Shown piece by piece: positions 17,575 through 26,293 of a stretch of DNA of 38,767 bases (positions are counted from its first letter, which is position 1; every line of letters starts with the position of its first letter). A program made the translations under genes and the position numbers. This DNA comes from an uncultured Pelagibacteraceae bacterium (GTDB taxonomy: Bacteria > Pseudomonadota > Alphaproteobacteria > Pelagibacterales > Pelagibacteraceae): contig CACKXX010000001.1 in NCBI GenBank assembly GCA_902604265.1, positions 66,628 through 105,394 on the forward strand. Direction: 5' to 3'. Under the pieces are notes generated by a model. The model did no database searches. It was not told where the DNA came from and saw nothing but the letters and a program-made list of their open reading frames with translations.

Positions 17575-18726
17575 ATGAAAAAAATTATTCAATTTATTAT
17601 TATTACATTAATATGTTTGATAGTTAATATTCATCAAGTTTTAGCCGATGAAAAAATTGAAATAGGATTAATTGTTCCTCTTTCAGGGCAATATAAAGAA
17701 ATTGGTAACTCAATATTAAAAGCTACAAGGTTAGCAATTAACAAAATTAATAATTCTAAACTAATAATTATTCCTAGAGATACAAAGTCCGATCCTAAAA
17801 CAACTTTAAAAGTTTCTAAAGAACTTCAAGAAAAAGGTGTAAAAATAATAATAGGACCTGTATTTAATAAAAATTTAGTTTATTTAGATGAATTAAAAGA
17901 AGTAACTTTTCTATCTCTCTCTAATACAAATATAAATAACCCAAGCAATGTAATAAGTGGTGGAATAAATGCAATTTCACAGATTAAAGCTATAAAAAAA
18001 TTTCAAGAATATAATAAAATAGAAAGAAGTATTTTATTAGTTCCAAATTCAGAATTTAAAAACGAAATTGAAGATGCTATTGTTAAAACAAAAATTAAAC
18101 TTAAAGATAAATTCATATATGATACAGATCCAACAGTTTTAACGTCGCAAATTGAAAAGTTAACGAGATATCCACAAAGAAAACAAAATTTGAAAGATGA
18201 AATAAAAAGATTAGAAAATTCTAATGAGTTAAATAAAGAGAAAAAAATTTCAAATTTAGAAAAAAAAGATACACTGGGTGGAATTAATTTTGACTCTGTT
18301 ATTATTGCAGACTTTGACGAAAATTTAAAGAGTGTCACTACTTCTTTATTATACACAGATGTATCATCTAAAAGAGTAAGTTATATTACACTTAATCAAT
18401 GGTTTGATAAATCAATTCTTAAAGAAGAAAATCTTCAACCAATATATTTTCCTTCTATAAATAAAAAAAATTATGATAATTTTGTTTCAGAGTATTTTGG
18501 AATTTACAATGAATATCCTAATCAAATATCTTTTTTAAGCTATGACTTAGTTGGACTGGTATATTTTTTAATATATAAAAATGACTTTATTGTTGATAAA
18601 AAAATTTTTTATAAAAAAAATAAATTTAAAGGAAAAATTGGGATTTTTGAAATACATAAAAATAAAATAAGTCATATATTGAATTTTTATGTTGCTGAAA
18701 ATAACAACTTTAAAAAAATTTTTTAA
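17575..18726 (+). CDS. Periplasmic leucine-binding-fold protein, PBP-activator (LpoA C-domain)-like
   Basis: From ATG 17575 the product is 383 aa. It has a signal peptide (IIQFIIITLICLIVNIHQVLADE, cleavage after VLA) and a type I periplasmic binding fold: KIEIGLIVPLSGQYKEIGNSIL, then GVKIIIGPVFNKNLVYL and TLNQWFDKSI. Next to rsmI and a BON lipoprotein this is the LpoA/YraM position, whose members activate class A penicillin-binding proteins. There is no lipobox, so unlike LpoA it may be soluble, and it lacks the N-terminal TPR half. A highly charged insert (residues ~200-245, rich in KDEIKRLENSNELNKEKK) interrupts the fold. An amino-acid ABC-transporter binding protein is a less likely alternative. 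The ORF track start at 17344 lies in antisense rsmI and was rejected. Confidence 0.75.
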   Translation: MKKIIQFIIITLICLIVNIHQVLADEKIEIGLIVPLSGQYKEIGNSILKATRLAINKINNSKLIIIPRDTKSDPKTTLKVSKELQEKGVKIIIGPVFNKNLVYLDELKEVTFLSLSNTNINNPSNVISGGINAISQIKAIKKFQEYNKIERSILLVPNSEFKNEIEDAIVKTKIKLKDKFIYDTDPTVLTSQIEKLTRYPQRKQNLKDEIKRLENSNELNKEKKISNLEKKDTLGGINFDSVIIADFDENLKSVTTSLLYTDVSSKRVSYITLNQWFDKSILKEENLQPIYFPSINKKNYDNFVSEYFGIYNEYPNQISFLSYDLVGLVYFLIYKNDFIVDKKIFYKKNKFKGKIGIFEIHKNKISHILNFYVAENNNFKKIF

Positions 18727-19312
18727 TTTTTTTAAATGCTCTTACTCTGTGGTCAATTCTATATTTTTGTTTAGGTTTCATCTGACCAAAAGTAAGTTTT
18801 TTTCTTAAAGGTACAAATATAGGATCGTATCCAAAGCCATTATTACCTTTTTTTACTGTTGAAATGGTTCCTTCAACTATACCAATAACATTTATAAATT
18901 TATTACTTGGCCAGTAGATTGTAAGCGCACAAACAAATCTTGCTGTCTGCTTTATTTTGAACCAATTTTTATTTTTTTTTTTTAATTCTTTATAAACCTT
19001 ATTTATTGCCAAGTTAAAATTACTTTTTTTTCCTCCCCATCTTGCTGAATAAATTCCAGGTAATTTATTTAAACTGTCTATTTCAAGTCCAGAATCGTCT
19101 GCTAAACAAATCATTTTTGTTTTTTTTGAGAAAAATTTTGCCTTAAGAAATGAATTTTCTTTAAAAGTTGCTCCAGTCTCTTTTGGGCTCTTTAAATTAA
19201 AATATTTTGGAGTTAAAATTTGTACTGTTTTAGGTAATAAATCTCTTATTTCCTTTATTTTGCCCTGATTATTAGACCCTACAAACAAATTTATAATTTT
19301 TTTCTTTTTCAT
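18710..19312 (-). CDS. rdgB: dITP/XTP pyrophosphatase (RdgB/HAM1)
   Basis: The 200-aa enzyme hydrolyses non-canonical purine triphosphates to their monophosphates and so keeps inosine and xanthosine out of DNA and RNA. Motifs: FVGSNNQGKIKEI, ETGATFKENSFLKAKFF, CLADDSGLEIDSLNKLPGIY SARWGG (read as one stretch) and GNNGFGYDPIFVP. Its 3' end overlaps the 3' end of the LpoA-like gene by 17 bp. It diverges from grpE with 36 bp between. In other Alphaproteobacteria rph and hrcA typically lie between rdgB and grpE; neither is here. Confidence 0.94.
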   Translation of the reverse strand: MKKKKIINLFVGSNNQGKIKEIRDLLPKTVQILTPKYFNLKSPKETGATFKENSFLKAKFFSKKTKMICLADDSGLEIDSLNKLPGIYSARWGGKKSNFNLAINKVYKELKKKNKNWFKIKQTARFVCALTIYWPSNKFINVIGIVEGTISTVKKGNNGFGYDPIFVPLRKKLTFGQMKPKQKYRIDHRVRAFKKIKKFF

Positions 19313-19348
19313 CTAGAAATTATCATTTTTCTTACCATATAGAAGGGT

Positions 19349-19972
19349 ATGGAAAAAGAAGAAAACCAAAACTCTCAAACTGAAGATAATAACGAAATTA
19401 AAGAAAATAAAGAAATAGAAAAAACTTCTGAAAATAAAGATTTAAAACCAGAAGATAAAATTAAAGAATTAGAAGATAAGCTTGCTAGAGCTTACGCAGA
19501 AATTGAAAATCAAAGAAGAAGATTTGAAAAGGAAAAAGATGATGCTTTTGATTATGGTGGTTTTTCTCTTGCTAGAGAAACATTAAATTTAATCGATAAT
19601 TTAGAAAGATCTAAGCTCGCATTAGAAAATGATGAAAATTTAAAAAATTCTGAGCCACTTAAAAAAACTTTAGACCATTTAAATGTAATTCAAAAAGATA
19701 TGATTTCTATATTAAAAAAAAATAATATTGAGGAAATAAAATCAATTGATCAAAAATTGGATCCTAATTTACATCAAGCAATGATGGAAGTAGAAGATGA
19801 TAAAAAGGAACCTGGAACTGTAGTTCAAGAAATTCAGAAGGGATTCATGATGAAGGATAGATTGTTAAGACCTTCATTGGTTGCCGTTTCTAAAAAGACA
19901 AATAAAAAGGAAAAAAATTTAAAACAAGAAGAAAAAAGTGAGCAAAATCAGTCAAAATATAATGAAAAATAG
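19349..19972 (+). CDS. grpE: Nucleotide exchange factor GrpE
   Basis: The 207-aa protein releases ADP from DnaK. The first ~40 residues are acidic and Glu/Asn/Lys-rich. A long coiled coil follows (IKELEDKLARAYAEIENQRRRFEKEKDDA), then the four-helix bundle and the C-terminal beta domain (PGTVVQEIQKGFMMKDRLLRPSLVAVS), which carries the GrpE signature. A Shine-Dalgarno-like AGAAGGG precedes the ATG closely. I see no CIRCE operator upstream, and no hrcA. dnaK follows 52 bp later. Confidence 0.96.
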   Translation: MEKEENQNSQTEDNNEIKENKEIEKTSENKDLKPEDKIKELEDKLARAYAEIENQRRRFEKEKDDAFDYGGFSLARETLNLIDNLERSKLALENDENLKNSEPLKKTLDHLNVIQKDMISILKKNNIEEIKSIDQKLDPNLHQAMMEVEDDKKEPGTVVQEIQKGFMMKDRLLRPSLVAVSKKTNKKEKNLKQEEKSEQNQSKYNEK

Positions 19973-19985
19973 TTTTTTATGGGAA

Positions 19986-20013
19986 CTTGTAGATTAAAAA
20001 ATAACACATATAT
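19986..20013 (+). promoter_or_regulatory. Possible heat-shock (sigma32-type) promoter before dnaK
   Basis: Between grpE and dnaK there is CTTG, 17 bp, then CATATAT. This is near the alphaproteobacterial sigma32 pattern as I recall it (CTTG, 17-18 bp, CYTATNT), with one mismatch. A start site 6-8 bp downstream would fall about 5 nt before the dnaK ATG, an unusually short leader, which counts against it. There is also no clear Shine-Dalgarno before dnaK. Confidence 0.3.
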
Positions 20014-20024
20014 GAATTAAGATT

Positions 20025-21953
20025 ATGAGCAAAGTAATAGGTATAGATTTAGGAACAACAAATTCGTGTGTAGCGATTATGGAGGGTACTCAACCTAAAG
20101 TATTGGAGAATGCTGAAGGTGCAAGAACAACTCCTTCGGTTGTTGCATTTACTGAAGGTGAAGAAAAATTAGTTGGTCAACCTGCAAAAAGACAAGCAGT
20201 AACAAATCCAGAAAATACAATATTTGCAGTTAAAAGATTAATTGGAAGAAACTTTGAGGATCCAACAGTAAAAAAAGATATACAAACTTCTCCATTTAAA
20301 ATTATAAATTCAGATGGTGGTGACGCATGGATTGAGTCTCAAGGTAAAAAATATTCACCATCACAAATTTCAGCATTTGTTTTACAAAAAATGAAAGAGA
20401 CTGCTGAAAAGTATTTGGGACAAGAAGTTACTAAAGCAGTAATTACAGTTCCAGCTTACTTTAATGATGCCCAAAGACAAGCAACCAAAGATGCGGGGAA
20501 AATTGCTGGGTTAGAAGTTTTAAGAATAATTAATGAACCAACAGCTGCTTCATTAGCTTATGGTTTAGATAAAAAACAAAATAAAAAAATTGCAGTTTAT
20601 GACCTGGGTGGAGGAACTTTTGATGTTTCAATACTAGAACTTGGAGATGGGGTATTTGAAGTCAAGTCAACTAACGGTGACACTTTTTTAGGTGGTGAAG
20701 ATTTTGATAATACAATTGTTGATTACCTATTAAGCGAATTTAAAAAAGAAAATGGAATAGATTTAAAAGCAGATAAACTTGCATTACAAAGATTAAAAGA
20801 GGCTGCAGAAAAAGCAAAAATTGAACTATCTTCAGCAGCTCAGACTGAAATTAATTTACCGTTTATAACTGCGGACAAAACAGGTCCGAAGCATATTAAT
20901 ATGAAAATGACTAGAGCAAAATTAGAGGCCTTAGTTGAAGATTTAATTGGAAGAACAATTCCGCCTTGTAAAACTGCTCTTAAAGATGCTGGATTATCTG
21001 CAAGTGAAATTAATGAAGTAATTTTAGTCGGTGGAATGACAAGAATGCCTAAAGTGATAGAAGAGGTTAAAAATTTTTTTGGAAAAGAACCAAACAAAAG
21101 TGTAAACCCTGATGAAGTAGTAGCAACAGGAGCAGCTATTCAGGCAGGAGTACTTCAGGGTGATGTTAAAGATGTATTGTTGTTAGATGTTACTCCTTTG
21201 TCTTTAGGAATAGAGACACTTGGTGGAGTATCTACAAAGCTTATAGATAAAAATACAACTATACCAACAAAAAAAAGCCAAGTTTTTTCAACAGCAGAAG
21301 ATAATCAACCCGCGGTATCAATAAGAGTGCTTCAAGGAGAAAGAGAAATGGCATCTGACAATAAGTTATTAGGTAATTTTGAATTAGTTGGAATAGCTCC
21401 AGCTGCAAGAGGTGTTCCTCAAATAGAAGTTACATTTGATATAGATGCTAATGGAATTGTAAATGTATCTGCAAAAGATAAAGGAACTGGAAAAGAACAA
21501 AAAATTCAAATTCAGGCTTCGGGTGGTTTAAGTGAAGAAGAAATTAATAAAATGGTTAAAGAAGCAGAAGCAAATAAAGATGCAGATAAAAAGAAAAGAG
21601 AATCAGTTGATGTAAGAAACCAAGCCGATACATTATTACATTCTACAGAGAAAAACTTAAAAGAGCATGGAAGTAAAGTTTCAGATGCAGACAAAAAAGC
21701 AATTGAAACTGCCTCAGCTAACTTAAGAAATGCCTTAAAAGGAACTAATGTTGAGGATATTAAGAAAAATACTCAGGACTTAGTCCAAGCTTCAATGAAA
21801 TTAGGTGAAGCAATTTATAAGTCTCAGCAAAATTCTAAGCCTGCTGACACACCAAAAGATGCAAAGGTAAAAGAAGAAGGAAAAAAAGACGAAAATGTTG
21901 TTGATGCAGACTTTGAAGAAGTAAAAGACGAAAATAAAGAAAAAAGCGCCTAA
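20025..21953 (+). CDS. dnaK: Chaperone DnaK (Hsp70)
   Basis: The 642-aa ATP-dependent chaperone has the full Hsp70 layout. The ATPase domain carries [33 protein letters not shown] and [12 protein letters not shown]. The substrate domain follows ([34 protein letters not shown]), then a helical lid and an acidic tail ([18 protein letters not shown]). It sits between grpE and dnaJ, its two co-chaperones, on the same strand. The sequence is less AT-biased and more conserved than most neighbours, as expected for a highly expressed gene. Confidence 0.99.
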   Translation: MSKVIGIDLGTTNSCVAIMEGTQPKVLENAEGARTTPSVVAFTEGEEKLVGQPAKRQAVTNPENTIFAVKRLIGRNFEDPTVKKDIQTSPFKIINSDGGDAWIESQGKKYSPSQISAFVLQKMKETAEKYLGQEVTKAVITVPAYFNDAQRQATKDAGKIAGLEVLRIINEPTAASLAYGLDKKQNKKIAVYDLGGGTFDVSILELGDGVFEVKSTNGDTFLGGEDFDNTIVDYLLSEFKKENGIDLKADKLALQRLKEAAEKAKIELSSAAQTEINLPFITADKTGPKHINMKMTRAKLEALVEDLIGRTIPPCKTALKDAGLSASEINEVILVGGMTRMPKVIEEVKNFFGKEPNKSVNPDEVVATGAAIQAGVLQGDVKDVLLLDVTPLSLGIETLGGVSTKLIDKNTTIPTKKSQVFSTAEDNQPAVSIRVLQGEREMASDNKLLGNFELVGIAPAARGVPQIEVTFDIDANGIVNVSAKDKGTGKEQKIQIQASGGLSEEEINKMVKEAEANKDADKKKRESVDVRNQADTLLHSTEKNLKEHGSKVSDADKKAIETASANLRNALKGTNVEDIKKNTQDLVQASMKLGEAIYKSQQNSKPADTPKDAKVKEEGKKDENVVDADFEEVKDENKEKSA

Positions 21954-21979
21954 GCTAACAACTATTTGTCTAATTAGTT

Positions 21980-23101
21980 ATGGCAAAAAGAGATTATTAC
22001 GAAGTCTTAGGTGTAAACAAGAGTGCAACTCCAGACCAAATAAAATCAGCATATAGAAAACTAGCTGTAAAATATCACCCAGACAAAAATAAAGGTGATA
22101 AAGCAGCTGAAGAAAAGTTTAAAGAAGCATCTGAAGCTTATCATATTTTATCAAACTCTGAACGTAAACAAAACTACGATAACTTTGGTCATGCAGCTTT
22201 TGAAAATGGTGGTGGAAGAGGTGGTTTTGGAAATTTTGATTTTTCTAGTTCTTTCTCAGATATATTTGAAGATTTTTTTGGAGAAGGTTTTGGTGGAGGA
22301 AGACGTTCTCGAAGAACCAATAATAGAGGATCTGATTTAAGATATGATTTATCAATAACTTTAGAAGAATCATATAATGGGAAAAAACAAGATATTAAAT
22401 TTTCAACATCTGAAAAATGTGATACTTGCAAAGGATCAGGATCCAAACCAGGACATAATGCTGGTACATGCTCTATGTGTGGTGGTCATGGCCAAGTTAG
22501 ATCAAGTCAAGGATTTTTTACGGTTCAACAAACATGTCCACAGTGTTCAGGTTCAGGTGAAGAAATTACAAATCCATGTAATAGTTGTAGTGGACAAGGA
22601 AAACAACAAACTTCAAAAAGACTTTCTGTTTCAATTCCAAAAGGTGTTGATGATGGTACGAGGATAAGACTTGCCGGTAAAGGCGAAGCTGGATCAAGGG
22701 GTGGAGGAAATGGAGATCTTTATCTATTTATAAATGTTAATTCACATAGTCTATTTAAAAGATCAGATGAAAATTTATTTTTTGAATGCCCAATATCTAT
22801 TGCTGATGCAGCCTTAGGAACATCAATTGAAATACCAACTATTGATGGTGGGAAAGCCAAAATAAAAATTCCTTCAGGAACACAAAGTGGAAAACGATTT
22901 AGATTGAAAGGTAAAGGAATGCCATATATGAGAGGAAGTGGAGTTGGAGATTTGTATGTACAAGTTAATACTGAAGTTCCAGTTTCTTTAAATAGAGAAC
23001 AGAAAGAATTACTTGAAAAATTTAGAGAAATTGAGAATGAAAAATCAAATCCAAGTATTAAAAAATTCTTTCAAAAAGCAAAAATTTTTTGGAAAAATTA
23101 A
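21980..23101 (+). CDS. dnaJ: Chaperone DnaJ (Hsp40, type I)
   Basis: The 373-aa co-chaperone delivers substrates to DnaK and stimulates its ATPase. Domains in order: J domain with the HPD motif (YHPDKNKGD), a Gly/Phe-rich linker (GGGRGGFGNFDFSSSFSDIF), a zinc finger region with four CxxCxGxG repeats (CDTCKGSG, CSMCGGHG, CPQCSGSG, CNSCSGQG) and the C-terminal beta domains. It follows dnaK by 26 bp. Its TAA overlaps the pirin ATG by 1 bp (TAATG). Confidence 0.98.
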   Translation: MAKRDYYEVLGVNKSATPDQIKSAYRKLAVKYHPDKNKGDKAAEEKFKEASEAYHILSNSERKQNYDNFGHAAFENGGGRGGFGNFDFSSSFSDIFEDFFGEGFGGGRRSRRTNNRGSDLRYDLSITLEESYNGKKQDIKFSTSEKCDTCKGSGSKPGHNAGTCSMCGGHGQVRSSQGFFTVQQTCPQCSGSGEEITNPCNSCSGQGKQQTSKRLSVSIPKGVDDGTRIRLAGKGEAGSRGGGNGDLYLFINVNSHSLFKRSDENLFFECPISIADAALGTSIEIPTIDGGKAKIKIPSGTQSGKRFRLKGKGMPYMRGSGVGDLYVQVNTEVPVSLNREQKELLEKFREIENEKSNPSIKKFFQKAKIFWKN

Positions 23102-23937
23102 TGTCAGATATCGAAGTAAATCAAATAATTAACCCAATTCCAGCAACAGATGGTGCTGGTGTTAAATTAAAAAGAAGTATTGGTTTAAAACCAAATTATT
23201 TTGATCCATTTTTAATGTTAGATGAATTTGGATCTGAAAACAAAGACGATTATATTGCTGGATTTCCGCCTCATCCTCACAGAGGAATTGAAACAGTTAC
23301 ATATATGTTAGCTGGAGATTTCGAGCATAAAGATAGTACTGGTGGCCAAGGTAGAATGACAGCAGGAGATGTTCAATGGATGAAAACGGGAAGTGGAATA
23401 ATTCATTCAGAAATGCCAGCAATGAAGGGAGGAAAACTCCACGGTTTTCAATTGTGGATTAATATGCCATCAAAAATAAAAATGAGCAAACCTGAATATC
23501 TCTATATTGATTCAGATAAGATGGCGGTCCATAAAGATGAAGAAAAAAAAATTAAAATAATTGCAGGTAAATTTGAGAAAGCTGAAGGTCCAATTAAAGG
23601 ACATAATATAGAACCAATTTATTTTGATATTGAAATTAAAAAGGGAAAAGAATTTAACTTTGGTATTCCATCAAATCATAATTCATTTATATATTTAATT
23701 GATGGTGAAATTAAAATTGGTGACAAAAAACATGATAAAGTTATAGGCTCTACTCTAATTCTACTAACAAAAGGTGAAAATTTGAGAGTTTCGGCTTTAT
23801 CTGATACAAAATTTCTATTAATCTCAGGCAAACCAATAGGTGAACAAATTGCTAGAGGTGGTCCATTTGTAATGAATACAAAACAAGAAATTATTCAAGC
23901 TGTAAATGATTATCATAATGGAACTTTTGTGAAATGA
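23101..23937 (+). CDS. Pirin-family cupin protein
   Basis: From ATG 23101 the protein is 278 aa; the ORF track start at 23089 is a TTG inside dnaJ. The pirin metal site is complete: PPHPHRGIETVTYML (His58, His60) and GSGIIHSEMP (His102, Glu104). A second cupin domain follows, with PIYFDIEIKKGKEFNF and the ending GGPFVMNTKQEIIQAVNDYHNGTF typical of the family. Bacterial pirins are Fe-binding proteins, some with quercetinase activity; the physiological role is generally unknown. It is translationally coupled to dnaJ upstream and to dapB downstream (ATGA overlap). Confidence 0.93.
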   Translation: MSDIEVNQIINPIPATDGAGVKLKRSIGLKPNYFDPFLMLDEFGSENKDDYIAGFPPHPHRGIETVTYMLAGDFEHKDSTGGQGRMTAGDVQWMKTGSGIIHSEMPAMKGGKLHGFQLWINMPSKIKMSKPEYLYIDSDKMAVHKDEEKKIKIIAGKFEKAEGPIKGHNIEPIYFDIEIKKGKEFNFGIPSNHNSFIYLIDGEIKIGDKKHDKVIGSTLILLTKGENLRVSALSDTKFLLISGKPIGEQIARGGPFVMNTKQEIIQAVNDYHNGTFVK

Positions 23938-24710
23938 AAAAAATTAATTTAGCTATTACTGGATGTATGGGCAGAATGGGTCAACAAATAATTAAATCTG
24001 CTAAATCTGATAAAAATTTTAAAATAGTATCTCTTACTGAAAATAGAATAATTAATAAAAAAATTCATGGAATTAAACCTAGCTTAAATACTGTAGAAGC
24101 TTTTAAAAAAGCTAACTTAATAATAGATTTTACAGTACCAAAATGTACTTTTGAAGTTCTTAAAATTGCATCAAGACTAAAGAAAAAAGTAGTTATTGGA
24201 ACAACAGGATTTTCTAAAAAAGAAGAAAATTTGATTAAAAAATATTCAAAAAAAATACCAATACTTATAGCTGGAAATATGAGCTTAGGAATAAACTTAC
24301 TAATGTATTTAACTGAAATTGCCTCAAAATCTCTAGGAAATAATTTCTTAAGTAAGGTTTTTGAAATTCATCATAAACATAAAAAAGATCATCCTTCAGG
24401 TACAGCTTTAATGCTTGGAAAAGGTATAGCTGTTGGAAAAAATAAAGACTTTTATAAGTTTATAGGAAAAAAGTATTTAAACAAAAAATCTTTTCCTTAT
24501 GGAAAAAAAATTAATTTTAATTCATTAAGAAAAGGTGAGGTTATTGGTGAACATGAAGTAACTTTTTCAAGTGGTAAAGAAATAATTACATTAAATCACG
24601 AAGCATTTGATAGAGCTCTTTATTCAGAAGGAGCATTTACTGCAGCTAAATGGTTAATGAATAAAAAACCTGGTCTATATTCAATGAGAGATGTTTTGAA
24701 TTTTAAATGA
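23934..24710 (+). CDS. dapB: 4-hydroxy-tetrahydrodipicolinate reductase
   Basis: The 258-aa enzyme catalyses the NAD(P)H-dependent step of diaminopimelate and lysine synthesis, feeding peptidoglycan as well as protein. The N terminus has the nucleotide-binding LAITGCMGRMGQQIIKSA. VIGTTGFSKKE and the catalytic region FEIHHKHKKDHPSGTALML follow, and the end (EGAFTAAKWLMNKKPGLYSM) matches the family. Overlaps of 4 bp at both ends place it in the dnaJ-pirin-dapB-nth run. Confidence 0.96.
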   Translation: MKKINLAITGCMGRMGQQIIKSAKSDKNFKIVSLTENRIINKKIHGIKPSLNTVEAFKKANLIIDFTVPKCTFEVLKIASRLKKKVVIGTTGFSKKEENLIKKYSKKIPILIAGNMSLGINLLMYLTEIASKSLGNNFLSKVFEIHHKHKKDHPSGTALMLGKGIAVGKNKDFYKFIGKKYLNKKSFPYGKKINFNSLRKGEVIGEHEVTFSSGKEIITLNHEAFDRALYSEGAFTAAKWLMNKKPGLYSMRDVLNFK

Positions 24711-25360
24711 ATAAAGTTCAAAGATCCAAAATAATATTAAAAATATTAAATAAGACTTATCCAAAAACACCCATTCCTTTAAAATATATAAATAAATTTA
24801 CATTGTTAGTTTCTGTTTTGTTATCTGCTCAAACTACTGATGTTAATGTAAATAATGTTACTAAAAATATTTATCCAAAATATAATAAACCGGAACATTT
24901 TATAAAATTGGGAAGAAAGAAAATTGAAGGATTAATTAAAAGTATAGGTATTTTTAGAGTGAAGGCTAAAAGTATTTATTTGCTATCAAAACAAATTGTG
25001 GAAGAGCATAATGGAAAGGTTCCTGATAATTTTGAAGATCTTGAAAAACTACCGGGTGTGGGTCATAAAACCGCAAGTGTAGTTATGGCTCAAGGATTTG
25101 GTCACCCAGCTTTCCCTGTAGATACACATATTCACCGGCTAGCACAAAGGTGGGGCTTAACTAATGGCAAAAACGTTGTCCAAACCGAAAAAGATTTAAA
25201 AAGATTATTTCCAAAAAAATTTTGGAATAAACTCCATCTTCAAATTATTTATTATGGAAGAGAATATTGTAAAGCTAGAGAATGTTATGGTTTAACTTGT
25301 AAAATTTGTACTACTTGTTATCCTTATAGAAAATCACCAATAAAAACAAAGAAAGCTTAA
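24707..25360 (+). CDS. nth: Endonuclease III (DNA glycosylase/AP lyase)
   Basis: The 217-aa helix-hairpin-helix glycosylase removes oxidised pyrimidines. The HhH and catalytic lysine are LPGVGHKTASVVM (Lys121) and the catalytic aspartate is in FPVDTHIHRL (Asp139). The C terminus has five cysteines in CKARECYGLTCKICTTC (188, 193, 198, 201, 204), so an Fe-S cluster is likely. The spacing is not the canonical C-x6-C-x2-C-x5-C of E. coli Nth; see findings. It starts in an ATGA overlap with dapB and is followed after 2 bp by the kinase gene. Confidence 0.95.
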   Translation: MNKVQRSKIILKILNKTYPKTPIPLKYINKFTLLVSVLLSAQTTDVNVNNVTKNIYPKYNKPEHFIKLGRKKIEGLIKSIGIFRVKAKSIYLLSKQIVEEHNGKVPDNFEDLEKLPGVGHKTASVVMAQGFGHPAFPVDTHIHRLAQRWGLTNGKNVVQTEKDLKRLFPKKFWNKLHLQIIYYGREYCKARECYGLTCKICTTCYPYRKSPIKTKKA

Positions 25361-25362
25361 TT

Positions 25363-26292
25363 ATGAAAATTTTAGGAATAGGAAACGCAATTGTAGATGT
25401 TATCTGTAAAGTTGATGACAATTTTATTACTCAAAATGGTTTAACTAAAAGTACCATGAAATTAATTTTTGATGAAAATGAATTTAAAAAATTATTAACT
25501 AATCTTAAAATAGAAAAAACTGTTTCTGGTGGATCAGTTGCAAATTCAATAGTGGGCATATCTCAATTAGGTAACAAAGTAGGTTTTATAGGTAAAGTAT
25601 CAGATGATGATCTTGGAACCAAGTATGAAGAAGGATTAAAAAAAGAAAATGTAGAATATTTTTATTCCAAAAAAAAAGAAGAGTTACCAACAGGAACATG
25701 TTTAATTTTAGTTACACCGGACTCAGAAAGAACAATGTGTACATTTTTAGGAACCGCAGGAAAAATTAACGAAAGTGATGTTGGTTCTGATGCAATTAAA
25801 CAAAGTGAAATAATATTTCTTGAAGGCTATCTATGGGACGAAGGAGAACCAAAGAAAGCATTCGATAAAGCAATTAATAATGCAAAAAAAGTTGCAATGT
25901 CACTTTCTGATCAGTTTTGTGTTGATAGACACAAACCTCATTTTTTAGATTTAGTAAAAAATAAATTAGATATTACATTTGCAAATGAACAAGAATTTAC
26001 TTCATTGATCGATGCTAAAAACTTTGACGAGGTTATAAATTTTTCTAAAAAACTTGATAAAATAATCGTAATAACTCGAGGAGAAAACGGAGCTATTGCT
26101 ATAAAAGGAAACGAAATTGTTGAATGCGATGTTCAAAAAAATCTTAAAATTGTTGATCTAACTGGTGCTGGAGATCTTTTTGCTGCTGGATTTTTACATG
26201 GACATGTAAATAATTTATCAATTAAAGAAAGTTTACAAAAAGGAACAGAAATGTCTTCTAAGGTTATTCAGCAAATAGGTGCTAGGCTATAG
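25363..26292 (+). CDS. PfkB-family carbohydrate/nucleoside kinase (adenosine-kinase-like)
   Basis: The 309-aa kinase starts MKILGIGNAIVDVICKVDD and has the N-terminal PfkB region (SGGSVANSIVGISQLGNKVGFIGKV). The C-terminal signature is DLTGAGDLFAAGFLHG, with the catalytic Asp at about residue 271. Alphaproteobacterial proteins of this type are usually annotated adenosine kinase or sugar kinase, and the substrate cannot be decided from sequence. Downstream of metK-type methylation chemistry an adenosine salvage role would make sense, but that is inference. It is the last gene of the grpE-to-kinase run and stops 1 bp before the convergent ArfA-like ORF. Confidence 0.9.
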   Translation: MKILGIGNAIVDVICKVDDNFITQNGLTKSTMKLIFDENEFKKLLTNLKIEKTVSGGSVANSIVGISQLGNKVGFIGKVSDDDLGTKYEEGLKKENVEYFYSKKKEELPTGTCLILVTPDSERTMCTFLGTAGKINESDVGSDAIKQSEIIFLEGYLWDEGEPKKAFDKAINNAKKVAMSLSDQFCVDRHKPHFLDLVKNKLDITFANEQEFTSLIDAKNFDEVINFSKKLDKIIVITRGENGAIAIKGNEIVECDVQKNLKIVDLTGAGDLFAAGFLHGHVNNLSIKESLQKGTEMSSKVIQQIGARL

Positions 26293-26293
26293 A

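Noticed and set aside
19313-19348. CIRCE operator upstream of grpE
   Set aside because: No TTAGCACTC/GAGTGCTAA inverted repeat is present here or before dnaK.
22095-22667. Plus-strand ORFs in another frame of dnaJ
   Set aside because: Out-of-frame readings of the J-domain, Gly-rich and zinc-finger coding sequence.
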